Source of the DNA: Ulota crispa
Lineage: Eukaryota > Streptophyta > Bryopsida > Orthotrichales > Orthotrichaceae
Assembly (NCBI GenBank): GCA_963920765.1
Contig: OY987251.1
Coordinates: 4,590,501-4,654,500, forward strand
Direction of reading: 5' to 3'
Length of the DNA: 64,000 bases
Shown: in pieces, positions 47,338-56,143 of the stretch
Position numbering within the stretch: position 1 is the stretch's first letter
How the letters are laid out: each line of letters starts with the position of its first letter
Notes under the pieces: generated by a model
Told to the model about the DNA's origin: nothing
What the model saw: only the letters and a program-made list of their open reading frames with translations
Database searches by the model: none
Position numbers and translations under genes: made by a program

Positions 47338-50300
47338 TGGTGGTGCCAATTTCTGAGAGGTGAGCGAATTCAAGCTGCTATTGCTGAAATGAACTATATA
47401 CTTGTAGTATCAGCTGTCATATTAATCTCTATGTCAATTACACTGATATTATATTGACCCTCATAACTAGGCGTGTTTCAACAGAAAAGGTTCACAGGAA
47501 GTGGAGTTACCTCACTACGTTCCACGATGCAGAGGATTTGTAAGTACTCTAGTTTGGCTTGCATGGGACTTGGATTCTGACATTGAATTCTGAGAGATCT
47601 GTCTGCACACCTGATCTTGCTTTAAGCATGTCATTCTAAATCTTTGCTCTATATTGTTAAATCTTGCTTTTACACAAATCCATATGAGAAAATTGCTGGA
47701 ATGCAAGTCAAAGTACTTGTGGCGGGGAGTGCATTAATCACCCTTCTTAGGATGCACATGTTGCAGTGATCCAGCGAATGGTTAGGTACCGTGCGACATA
47801 AGAGTGCATAGTCTCAAGAATATTAGGCCTCCAGCAATGAAAGAGTTGTAAAAAGCTTCTTGGTTTGTCCTCTTCCAGTTTTTTGTACCTCTACTCATGC
47901 AGCTTGCTATCATAAAACTTTCTTCTAAGTTTGTGTGCTCAGCACTGCTACCTCTGCAGGTTGCAGCGATTGAATTATTTGAGGGAAATCGTTATCTGCT
48001 TGAAGCCGTATGGTCTCCAAGGGTGATATTGTCGGCTTGCAAATTCTCACTCATTCTGGATTAAGCAATGCAGATATAGCTGTAGTTTGGTAAATTCATA
48101 GTGACCTCATTCTCCTTTGAAGTACAGGAAAGAAAGTGTTTTGAGACAGACGTTCTACTTGTGTGGCTAACCTCTCTCTCTCTCAGTAATGCCTTTCGGT
48201 TGCTCCACTCTATTTGGTTTGAGGGAAAAGAGCTCTTACTTGACTCATGACATTACCTTCCACTATAGTTCCGGAGGCAGCGTTGCCGGTCCTCTGCTGG
48301 CATGGTGAGATCTTGAATATGCGGATACAAAGGCCAGCAAGCGTCCGCCACGAGAGCTCTTGTCCAGAGTATACGTTCTACGTGGCAATGTCGTTCGGCC
48401 TGTGAGTTCCAAAAATATCTCATGTTCCACGTTGAGCACTTCTAAATATTCCTCGAAGGTATTTTTATCGGCTGTGTGAAGATTTGCGTACCCCACGAGG
48501 ATGTCGGCGGTATTCTCTGTGAGTTCCACATCTAATCTGGCAAAAGCACCAATGAAGTCGAAAGTCGTGAATCCGAATTCTTTTGCGGATTCGAGAGTGT
48601 CAAAGAAGTCTCCAACTGGCCCTGGGTCTATCTGACGTTTCACCCACGCACTTTGGCACGCACCAAGTGACTCGAGAAGCATAAAATCCTTAGCAAATAC
48701 CCTAAACCGTTCAAAGTCTACGGCACCGGTCTCGGCGTCAGCATACCCTGACAACTTCAACATGTCACAAAGTTCATCCTGCGTAACCTCAGATGCCATT
48801 CCCAAACTTGTCAGCATTGGGAGAAGAGCGCTGGCTTGGACAGCTATGGTTTCGGTATTTTCACGACGACCAAGAAGACGTTGAAACAAAGCTAGCGGAT
48901 CAGGTGGTTCCTCGAGAGGACGCTTCCCTTTGTCATTATCAGTCGGAGAATCCTCTTGCGATTGCGGTGCAAAGTTCACTTCGTCGTCGTTATGTGAAGT
49001 ACTCATTGATTTTTAGTTCTCCTCACTTGCTGCCTATTTGAATGCGGCCAGTAAAATTTAAAATCAATCGTAACAGCTATCGACAGAGAGACTCGGTTTA
49101 ATTTAAAGTAGGTTCGACCCATACATTGCGACACTATCGACCATAATTGCAGGCATCCTTGAAGTTAAGAGATTCTCTCAGTCTGTGCTACATCCTGTGA
49201 ACTTTGAACAATGCTTTCTCCGATCGGAAACTAAACGACAACACAACTTCGTCAATGTAAATCATGCCGAGTACCTTCAGAAAGATTCCGTACTCGTCTT
49301 TGTTACAATCTTCAATCTTGTTCGTTCTGAAGCTCCACAGAGTTTTAAGAGCGCCTGCAATCTCTTACAATTTGATTAGTCTATGAAACAATAGAATTAC
49401 ATTCAAACTTCATTTCTTAATGCTTGAGTAGTATCTGAATAGCTCATGTCAAGAATACCGAAGTTTATTCACATCACATCCGTTAGTGTCTCTGACGCCG
49501 CAAATTTGTATTACAACCTACAGCGATTACGTCGCCATAGCCAATTCTCTATTGCAACTTATTAGCTAAGTAAGACAAATCTCAAAGCAGAATACACTTA
49601 GCACTAGTGATCAGATTCTTACGGATTTCGAATCGGAAACCATGAATACAATCCTTACACCACAACGTCATCAGACAAAACATGCAACATAACTTAAGAT
49701 TTATTTTGCACCTGCTTTCATTTCTCTCTTGAGATTGTATACTAAATTCAAAACATTTAATATGCCTGCAAACTAGTGCAATCACCTAGGCCACGAATTA
49801 TCTCAATAACAAGCAATCGAGTTCCTTATTTTCCTCCATCCTGAAAACTCTCCGAATAGATCAAATCGAGCATACGGTACAGATAAGTATTTGTTACATC
49901 ACCTCACTCGTGCTGCTGCAAAAGCAAAATAATAAACTACATCGATCATTTCATTATAAGCAACTTTTAAGCATAGAATTAGAGACAAACTTCATCAGAC
50001 AAATCATGCTGTATAGTAGTTTCAAGATGTTTAAGACGCCTTCAGACTCTTAATCAACTTAGTCACGAATTATCTCAATAACATGCAGTCGAGTTTCTTT
50101 CAGCCATCCTGAAAACTCTCCAAATAGCTCAGATTGAGCATACGGTACAGACAAGTACCTGTCACATCACCTCACGTGTGCTGCTGCAATTAGGATTATA
50201 AACTGCAACAATCATTCCGTTATAGCAATTTTAAGCGTAGAATTTGAGACGGACAATGCAAAAGTGCTGTGTCGACTGTGGATTCTTGACAGCCTCTGCT

Positions 50301-50560
50301 CGGATCTTTACCAGCTAATACTTCCAACCTCCGGCTGTGGCGACGCAGACAAGCAAGGCTATGACAACGACCCCGCGCTCCTTTGATTCGGACCAAATTA
50401 ATTCAAAAATGTAGAATACCATCGATGTACACTCAGCCTTCTTTAATATCACGTTCCCTATCACGTTCTCTAACATCACGTTCCTTGTTCCCTTCGATGA
50501 AACCCATAGACGGACGTAAGCTCTATTTACAAATTGAAGAAAAGATTGATACTAGCCTAA
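47338..50560. repeat. Right arm of the ~3.2 kb inverted duplication
   Basis: Reverse complement of 29827-33103 over its whole length. Inner end GGTGGTGCCAATTTCTGAG, outer end near CAAGGGCATAGTAG. The gene 48263-49006 and the worn ~270 bp tandem repeats upstream of it (49420-50280) are both included. Confidence -1.
48263..49006 (-). CDS. Calmodulin-like protein with degenerate EF hands (right arm)
   Basis: Intronless, 247 residues, the paralogue of the gene at 31381-32157 and convergent with it. After an acidic start it shows LTSLGMASEVTQDELCDML and AETGAVDFERFRVFAKDF (fits the end of a calmodulin N lobe), then FGFTTFDFIGAFARLDVEL and DKNTFEEYLEVLNVEH (fits the C lobe). The loop A-D-A-E-T-G keeps the central Gly but not the ligand pattern D-x-D-x-D. 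It lacks the ~12 extra residues of the left copy near position 40 and has one more residue in the loop. Many amino-acid differences from the left copy with no stop or frameshift suggest that both are under selection. Role unknown; the calmodulin relation is a by-eye inference. Confidence -1.
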   Translation of the reverse strand: MSTSHNDDEVNFAPQSQEDSPTDNDKGKRPLEEPPDPLALFQRLLGRRENTETIAVQASALLPMLTSLGMASEVTQDELCDMLKLSGYADAETGAVDFERFRVFAKDFMLLESLGACQSAWVKRQIDPGPVGDFFDTLESAKEFGFTTFDFIGAFARLDVELTENTADILVGYANLHTADKNTFEEYLEVLNVEHEIFLELTGRTTLPRRTYTLDKSSRGGRLLAFVSAYSRSHHASRGPATLPPEL

Positions 50561-51758
50561 ACGGCCCAAGGGCATAGTAGATACATTGTTGTATATTTGG
50601 TATTTACTGCGTATAAGATATTTTAACTTGGGATCTCAATAGTTCACTAGAACTGCATTTATCTATATTCCAATTTTTTTGGTGATTTTAAATGTAATAT
50701 AGGTGTGGATCCATTCTAAATACACAAAAAATGCCTCGTATTGTACTAGCCGTAGAGGACCTTTTGAATGTTTAAGGGTTAACTCCTAAATGTCAAGAGG
50801 TATAATAGATACATTGTCATATATCTAGCATTTGCTACCAACAAAAAAATTTAACTAGTGATCTCAAATAGCTCACTAGAACCACATTTACTTATAATTA
50901 TTCCAACTTCTTTGATGATCTCAAATATTGTAGAGGTTTGGATCCATCCCAAATACAAGAAAAATACCCCATATTGTACTGGCCGCTAAGGGCCTTTCGG
51001 ACGTTTAAGGGTTAATGGGTTAAGTCAATGTAAATCTTCTTGGCAAAAATTTGCCTAAATCTTACCTAGAAACTGGCTTGGCAATCTTAATACGGGAAAT
51101 AATCTTTGAAAAAATGGATGAATTTGCCCAACCCTCCCTAAGCTTATTGTAGATTTGCCAGATTTTTTATGAAAGTTACTAAAATTAGTAGATTTTATGG
51201 ATGAATAAGCAGATGTCGATGATTTTATCCAATTCTATCCAAATTTTCCTTACGTGCCCGCATGGTGGGGTGTGTGTCAATCTAATAGCAAAAACCCAAA
51301 AAAAGTACGCTGGGTTAACCCCTAAAGGACCAAGCAGTCCTTTGTGACTGGTACAATACAGGGTATTTTTCTTGTATTTGGAGTGCATCCACACCTTTAT
51401 CGTATTTGAGATCAACAAAGAAGTTAGAATATAGATTAATGTTGTTCTAGTGAGGTAGTCAAGATCCCAAATTAAAACTTTAATTGATAATAAGTGCCAG
51501 TTATACAACAGCATACATACTATGTATTATAGTAGCTTGGTCCTTTAACCCCTAAATGGCCCATCGACCATCTTTGGCTATATGTATAGCTGTATTTGAA
51601 TTGCTTTGAGGGCTTCCCAAAAAAAATTATGCACCCACCATTGTACAACCCTTCAATATGTATGATTCTAACACTTAATTTTCAGCGAATTCAAACTCAA
51701 TTGCAACCGTATTTGATACCATATCTCTAGAGCCCAAGGGCCGTTCAAGGGTTAAGGG
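50555..51758. mobile_element. Cluster of TTAACCCCTAA-end MITEs
   Basis: Two tandem related units (about 50563-50782 and 50783-51017) each end in a GTTTAAGGGTTAA-type motif. A further family B copy occupies 51315-51545, and a 213-bp element 51545-51758 with TTTAACCCCTAAATGGCC and GGCCGTTCAAGGGTTAA ends is the inverse of 43828-44056. 51018-51314 is AT-rich with no feature seen. Confidence -1.
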
Positions 51759-52038
51759 TTAAGTGATGTATGCGTGGTATTCGGAGAGACGAATGACATT
51801 CATCCATGACAGTCCATCTCATCCGGAGTGGATAGGCCGCGCTCTTCTCTCACCTCTGCATCCCCGTCGCCTCCGAGCGTCTGTGCGTCGCCCCGAGCGC
51901 ACTAGATTGCAGCTTCTTGCCTCCAGATCACTCCCTTCGCCCGTTCCTGTACCACTCCTCTGCCCGCACATTCACTTCCTGTAACCAAACAAGTCATCTC
52001 TTGCACTGTTTGGTGCCGAAACGAGGGTGTTCGCAGCT
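51759..52038 (+). promoter_or_regulatory. 5' flank of plastid S20
   Basis: GC-rich DNA (CGCCTCCGAGCGTC, GCCCCGAGCGCAC) directly before the ATG at 52039, abutting the MITE cluster. The promoter and leader must lie here. No TATA box was identified. Confidence -1.
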
Positions 52039-54553
52039 ATGGCGATGGCAGCAGCAGCAGGGAGCACTTGTTGCAGGGGACCCACACTCGTGTCCCTTTC
52101 ACTCGCAGCAGCAGCACCCTCTTCCGTGCCGCAACGCTCCTCCGTGTCGCTCCGCTCTTCCTTCGTCGGCCTGCGGTTGCAAAGTAAGTCACTCTTTCGC
52201 TTTCTTGGTCGCGTGGAGGATTTTGGTTGAGCTTTTTGTGTATCCTAACGTCGCCGTTGCCCTGATAATATCCTGAGAGCTCACGGTTTTGAACCGTTTC
52301 AGTTGAATTCTCGAAACTCTGCTGAAACTGCATATCGATACTATTGATGAAATGTTCGAGTTTATCTCTTCCTTCGTAGGCCTGCGCTTGCAAAGTAAGT
52401 CCACTCTTTCGCAGTGGTTGGCCGCTTTCTTGGTCACGTGGAGGGTTTTGGTTGAGCTTTTTGTGTATCCTAACGTCGTCGTTGCCCTAATAATATTCTA
52501 AGAGCTTAGGATTTTGAGTTGTCTTAGTTGAACTCTCGAAACTCTGCTGAAACTGCATATCGGTACTATTGATAAAATGTTGGAGTTTATACATGGAAGA
52601 CATTGAGCTACTATGATTCTATTTCCCTCCGTTCCTTCGTAGGCCTGCGCTTGCAAAGTAAGTCCACTCTTTCGCAGTGGTTGGCCGCTCGCGTGGAGGA
52701 TTTTGGTTGAGCTTTTTGTGTATCCTAACGTCGTCGTTGCCTTAATAATATTCTAAGAGCTTAGGGTTTGTGCGGTGTCAGTTGAATACTCAAAGACTAC
52801 TGAAACTGTACATTGATACTATTAATGAAATGTTCGAGTTTATACATGGAAGACATTGAGCTACTATGATTCTATTTCGCTCCGCTCTTCCTTCGTAGGC
52901 CTGCGCTTGCAAAGTAAGTCCACTCTTTCTCAGTAGTTAGCCGCTCGCGTGGAGGATTTTGGTTGAGCTTTGTGTGTATCCTAACGTGCCCTAATAATAC
53001 TCTGAGAGCTCACGGTTTTGAGCGGTCTTAGTTGAATTCTTGGAACTCTGCTGAAGCTGCATATCGGTACTATTGATGAAATGTTCGAGTTTATACATGG
53101 AAGACATTGAGCTACTATGATTTTATTTCACTTCCTTGTTAAATGCGCAACGTATTCACCGAGAAATGTCGTAGTAACGAATGCTCAGGGTTTTGAGCAG
53201 CGGCTTTTAGTCGAGTCTTTTGGCAGTGCCTTATTTCTTGTTGAGCTCAGGGTTTTGAGCGGTCTTAGTTGAATTCTTGAAACTCTGCTGAAAGTGCATA
53301 TCGGTACTATTGATGAATGTTTGGGTTTATACATGGAAGACATTGAGCTACTATGATTCTATTCGCTCCGTGTCGCTCCGCTCTTCCCTCGTAGGTCTGC
53401 GCTTGCAAAGTAAGTCACTCTTTCTCAGTAGTTAGCCGCTCGCGTGGAGGATTTTGGTTGAGCTTTTTGTGTATACTAACGTGCCCTAATAATACTCTGA
53501 GAGCTCACGGTTTTGAGCGGTCTTAGTTGAATTCTTGAAACTCTGCTGAAGCTGCATTTTGATACTATTGATAAAATGTTCGAGTTTATATATGGAAGAC
53601 ATTGAGGTACTATGATTTTATTTCACTTTCTTGTTAAATGCGCAACGTATTCACCGAGGAATTTTATAGTAACGAATGCTCAGGGTTTTGAGCAGCGGCT
53701 TGCAGTCGAGTTTTTTAACGCTGTCTGATTTTTCTTTGATAGCATGTGTATGTTGTCGTGTATGTCAATTTGTATTTCAAAGAAATTGTGCTACTATGAT
53801 CCTACGGTTCTCGTGACTTTGAGTTTCACTTTTCCTTGTTGAAGTCGGTCGTTTAGGTCACGATGTTTGTACTACGAGCTTTCGGAGACTTTTTGCTGTA
53901 TCTAGTATTTGAGAGTTGATTAGAATGCATTTAAACCTTCTTAGCCGTGTGATTTTATCTTGGTGTATAACATTAGATCCTGCTGAACAGTCGTCTCATG
54001 GTTGATTTCAACTGTCGAAGCAGGATTTTGACGTTCAGTGTTGTCTTGCAGGTGTTGGATGCACCAGTTCACTGACGGGCGCAGTCACAAGGAGACCAGT
54101 TCTAGTGCGAGCTGCAGCAGTAGCTCCAACTAAGAAGCCTGACCAGGCTGCGAAGAGAGCTCGTCAGAATGAGAAGAGACGTGTTTACCACAAGTCGAAG
54201 AAGTCTGAAATTTCGACTCGTATGAAAAAGGTACGTCATGTGTCTGGATTTCCTCTTTTCAACACTCACACACCTGCTTTCTTTTTTAATGTGTATTCCA
54301 ATTTGAGCGCTCACAAGGAAGAGCTTTTTTGCAGGTTTTTGTGGCACTCGATGGCTTGAAAAAGAAGACTGACGCAACAGAAGACGATATCAAGCCTGTA
54401 GAGTCTCTCATCGCCGAGGCTTTCTCCATTATTGATAAGGCAGTGAAGGTTGGTTCAGTCCATGCCAACAAAGGCGGCCATCAGAAGTCTCGCTTGTCTA
54501 GGGCTAAACGGACCTTGTTGATTCAGCTGGGAATGTACACTCCCTCAGCTTAG
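52039..54553 (+). CDS. PRPS20: Plastid 30S ribosomal protein bS20c (nuclear-encoded)
   Basis: Three exons: 52039-52183, 54052-54230 and 54335-54553; 180 residues, phases agree. The protein binds 16S rRNA in the chloroplast small subunit. Seen: an Ala/Ser-rich transit peptide (first ~75 residues), then the S20 core KKPDQAAKRARQNEKRRVYH, helix 2 and 3 pieces, and the C-terminal HQKSRLSRAKRTL typical of the family. ATG at 52039 was preferred because the upstream frame only offers a GTG. Intron 1 is ~1.9 kb and largely built from repeats of the exon 1 end (see 52160-53720). Four copies there have AG before and GT after a 15-nt stretch and could act as microexons. Identity secure. Confidence -1.
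52160..53720. repeat. Tandem units carrying the exon 1 end and 5' splice site of bS20c
   Basis: The string CCTGCGCTTGCAAAGTAAGT and neighbours recur at 52381, 52644, 52900 and (with one change) 53396 after the true site at 52170-52190. Spacings are about 212, 263, 256 and 496 bp. Shared filler is GAGGATTTTGGTTGAGC, TATCCTAACGT and GACATTGAGCTACTATGATT. A second block (GTTAAATGCGCAACGTATTC) occurs at 53139 and 53633. Confidence -1.
52380..52394 (+). other. Possible 15-nt microexon, copy 2 (also 52643-52657, 52899-52913, 53395-53409)
   Basis: Each copy is GCCTGCGCTTGCAAA (GTCTGCG in the last), preceded by a pyrimidine-rich CTTCGTAG and followed by GTAAGT. The length is a multiple of three, and joined to the single base left by exon 1 each would add Ser-Leu-Arg-Leu-Gln without a stop. 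Use in transcripts is unknown. Confidence -1.
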
Positions 54554-55015
54554 CTATTAATTTGACGAGCCTTTTTTCTTTATAGATCTCATTGTTTTCC
54601 TACTTTTGCAATGCCAATTCTCCTTGCTCTCAAGTGGTTATCTTTTCAAGCTCGAAATTGTTCAAACATAAACTTTTCAATATCCATGAACATGCTTCAA
54701 AAGAAACTGACCTCCATTTTTGAATGTCATTTGGCGCCGATCCGAAGCGAAGAAGATCTTACATGAACAAATGCTAGTTTTGGAAGCTTGTGGCTTTTGA
54801 ATTTTAAGCTATTGTCACAATGCTGAAGCCTGTTTGTTTCATTTGCTGGACGGACTCTTCGAGTTCCTGCTGTAGGTACTGGAAATGAACCGCAAGCACC
54901 GCAATTTTTAACATAAGATTCACTCACCTCTGAAGTCCATATCATGGTCCTTAAAACACTTACATGCACGATTGGTCACTTTACAAGAACTGCAACTACC
55001 GAAAGCATCCATTGT

Positions 55016-55603
55016 AAGGGCATCTCCACCGCATTTCAGCAACCTCAAACTCCACCAGAGAATTCATTGGCTACCATGTGGGCCATTGGCTACCATGTGG
55101 GCCACTTAAACTACTTAGTTGTTTTTTCTCTGCAGCACCGGGAAAGAAAATGAGCAGGAATAAGCCTCAACCTATTTGACTGGTTTCTTTGCTCTAGCAC
55201 CGGGAAAGGAAACAATTAAAAAATAAGCTTCAACCTCTGTGAGTACTCTAGTGAGTTGAAATGTGAATGCAAAAGATGCAGTGGAAGAAACAAGCTTCAA
55301 CCTATTTGAGTACTCTAGTGAGTCGAAACATACATGCAAAAGACTTGGAGAGTAGCGTGAATGGTTCAACCTATTTGAGTACTCTAGTGAGTCGAAACAT
55401 ACATGCAAAAGACTTAGAGAGTAGCGTGAATGGTTCAACCTATTTGAGTACTCTAGTGAGTCGAAACATACATGCAAAAGACTTGGAGAGTAGCGTGAAT
55501 GGGAACTTGTAACTTTGCCCAAAAAATCTAGAAAGACTCCCTTCCCTCATCTTCCCTCATCAACAGTGGCTTTTGCATCTGCGTTTACAGTGGCGATGCT
55601 CTA
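55016..55603. mobile_element. MITE-like element with GGGCATCTCCACC ends and a 69-bp tandem array
   Basis: AGGGCATCTCCACCGC and the inverted partner CAGTGGCGATGCTCT lie ~585 bp apart. Inside, 55296-55502 is three near-identical 69-bp units (CTATTTGAGTACTCTAGTGA), with a worn fourth at 55228-55295. 69 is a multiple of three, so long frames open on both strands; I do not read them as genes. 54554-55015 is the S20 3' flank with no other feature. Confidence -1.
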
Positions 55604-56143
55604 AGCACCAGTATTCCTTGCAGTGACAGACTCAAAATGGCATCAATCAATGTTGTAACTCTCAAAGCTCAGGATACGGAGATTAGGGTTTTACATTTGC
55701 ACCGCTAACCCCGTCTCTAAGGTTGCACTCGTCATCTCATCAACTGAGTTCTAGATTGTCCGAATGCGTGGCTTAAAACGTGCTGCCCAAGCTCTTGTTT
55801 CAGAATTCGTGTTTCAGAGAGCTCTCTTGTCTGGACCTCTTGTATACCTTTGGAATGGTTGAGATCAACAGTCAAGATGCACAGCTAGATTCTGATTTCT
55901 CTCTGATCGGGGAAGACGATGCGAGTGACCTTAGGGTTTCGGCAGAATTGATCATAAGAGGATTCCGCTTGTGAATTGATTGAGCTGTCTTGTTTCGGTA
56001 TTCGACAATATTGTTAGAGTATGTGAACGAATTTCGTGTTGTTGAAATTTTACTCGTGGACTGTCGAAGAGGTTCCAGGGTTTTGATAGATTCGAAGAGT
56101 ATGTGACGTTGCGCTTTTTTGAGTGAAAGAGAAACAAAGAGAG
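55604..56143 (+). promoter_or_regulatory. 5' flank of the OMA1-like gene
   Basis: No coding recognised. GGGTTTTGATAGATTCGAAG and a GAAAGAGAAACAAAGAGAG leader precede the ATG at 56144. Confidence -1.

Noticed and set aside
52037..52437. Minus-strand frames over the S20 transit peptide and intron
   Set aside because: Antisense shadows that run through the splice site repeats.
55172..55522. Frames with a 23-residue repeat on both strands, resembling a repeat protein
   Set aside because: The unit is 69 bp of non-coding repeat; both strands being open is expected for a period divisible by three. No flanking coding sequence.
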